NCBI GenBank assembly: GCA_915070155.1
Contig: CAJZFK010000035.1
Coordinates: 1-6,755, forward strand
Origin: an uncultured Candidatus Saccharibacteria bacterium
Lineage (GTDB): Bacteria; Patescibacteriota; Saccharimonadia; Saccharimonadales; Saccharimonadaceae
Reading direction: 5' to 3'
Length of the DNA: 6,755 bases
In this document: positions 6,540 to 6,755 of the stretch, piece by piece
Layout: each line of letters opens with the position of its first letter
Numbering within the stretch: the stretch's first letter is position 1
Program-made: the position numbers and the translations under genes
The notes under the pieces: generated by a model
Seen by the model: the letters and a program-made list of their open reading frames with translations, nothing else
The model's database searches: none
What the model was told of the DNA's origin: nothing

Positions 6540-6568
6540 AATATAACACATATGTTTAATAAAGTCAA
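6540..6568 (-). promoter_or_regulatory. Strong predicted sigma70-type promoter of the reverse membrane gene
   Basis: On the reverse strand TTGACT (6568-6563, five of six matches) is followed by exactly 17 nt and TATATT (6545-6540, five of six), with a TGn extension at 6548-6546. The predicted start is near 6533, giving a leader of about 56 nt. It is the best promoter in the window and means the gene does not depend on read-through from the methyltransferase gene upstream. Confidence 0.75.
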
Positions 6569-6579
6569 TAATCAGACTT
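6562..6579. repeat. Short inverted repeat overlapping the -35 box, possible operator
   Basis: AAGTC (6562-6566) and GACTT (6575-6579) form five-base arms around an eight-base AT-rich spacer. The left arm covers most of the -35 box of the reverse promoter, a usual place for a repressor site. The arms are short, so chance is a real alternative. Confidence 0.25.
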
Positions 6580-6606
6580 GAGGGATTTATTTATTCGTTG
6601 TTGAGA

Positions 6607-6755
6607 TTATTTCATTCTCGGGAAAATCAGTCCAAATAGCGCAATTCCTGTTGCTACCGACACGTTGAATGATTCTTTTTGACCGAACATTGGGATTTCT
6701 ACAGTGAAATCGCAGTTGTCTAAAAGTTCCGGCGTAATTCCGTGGACTTCTTCTC
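6607..6755 (-). CDS. SpoU/TrmH-family RNA 2'-O-methyltransferase, C-terminal end (5' end outside window)
   Basis: Enzymes of this family use S-adenosylmethionine to methylate a ribose 2'-OH in tRNA or rRNA, and act as dimers with a trefoil-knot SPOUT fold. Only the last 48 residues are visible. EVHGITPELLDNCD is followed by the knot motifs VEIPMFGQKESFNVSVATGI, which match the SpoU consensus (IPM-x-G, then S-x-NVSVA-x-GI) that forms the cofactor pocket. The end, ALFGLIFPRMK, is short, so the protein stops soon after the fold, as in small TrmH/TrmL-like members. Which RNA and nucleotide it modifies cannot be told from this fragment. The stop is TAA (6609-6607). About 40 nt separate it from the promoter of the next reverse gene, and no convincing terminator is visible there. 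Confidence 0.9.
   Translation of the reverse strand, partial: EEVHGITPELLDNCDFTVEIPMFGQKESFNVSVATGIALFGLIFPRMK

Noticed and set aside
6478..6549. N-terminal extension of the reverse membrane gene to a GTG at 6549
   Set aside because: It would place codons in the -10 box and the leader hairpin; the ATG at 6477 has an AAAGG site and begins directly with the first membrane helix.
1..6755. Alternative genetic code (TGA read as Gly or Trp)
   Set aside because: TGA terminates dnaE and the reverse gene at the expected ends and does not occur in frame within any recognised gene.

Overview
The window is a compact bacterial chromosome segment with GC content in the mid range. I think it comes from a Patescibacteria/CPR lineage, most likely Saccharibacteria (TM7). 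The grounds are the gene set (GatB, a divergent GalU-like enzyme, tiny membrane proteins, a long PHP-containing DnaE), very short intergenic gaps and AT-rich promoters placed directly on start codons. This taxonomic call is an inference from style, not from a search. TGA acts as a normal stop: it ends dnaE and the small reverse gene, and none occurs in frame inside any gene.

Layout, left to right. (1) 1-867, forward: the C-terminal part of GatB, cut by the window edge. (2) 902-1795, forward: a GalU/UTP-glucose-1-phosphate uridylyltransferase-type nucleotidyltransferase with a clear Shine-Dalgarno. (3) 1811-2098 and 2067-2363, forward: two small membrane proteins overlapping by 32 nt, the second resembling the DUF5665 family. 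(4) 2383-6123, forward: DNA polymerase III alpha subunit, DnaE, 1246 aa, apparently complete, with an intact PHP metal site and an internal clamp-binding motif. (5) 6122-6205: a dense set of interlocking inverted repeats filling the gap between two converging genes. (6) 6187-6477, reverse: a 96-aa three-helix membrane protein of unknown function with its own strong promoter, a structured leader and codon use unlike its neighbours. (7) 6607-6755, reverse: the C-terminal end of a SpoU/TrmH-family RNA 2'-O-methyltransferase, cut by the window edge.

The recognisable genes are housekeeping: tRNA amidation, nucleotide-sugar synthesis, chromosome replication and RNA methylation. The accessory part is 6122-6570, where a probably foreign small membrane gene sits between dnaE and the methyltransferase and meets dnaE tail to tail.

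Most worth a second look: the repeats at 6122-6194, where two perfect inverted repeats (10 bp and 12 bp) lie in the crossed order A-B-A'-B', so RNA from either strand could choose between two exclusive folds; the orphan reverse gene with its promoter and leader hairpins; and two consensus TATAAT boxes ending only 7 and 8 nt before start codons, which predict leaderless mRNAs for the small membrane gene and for dnaE.
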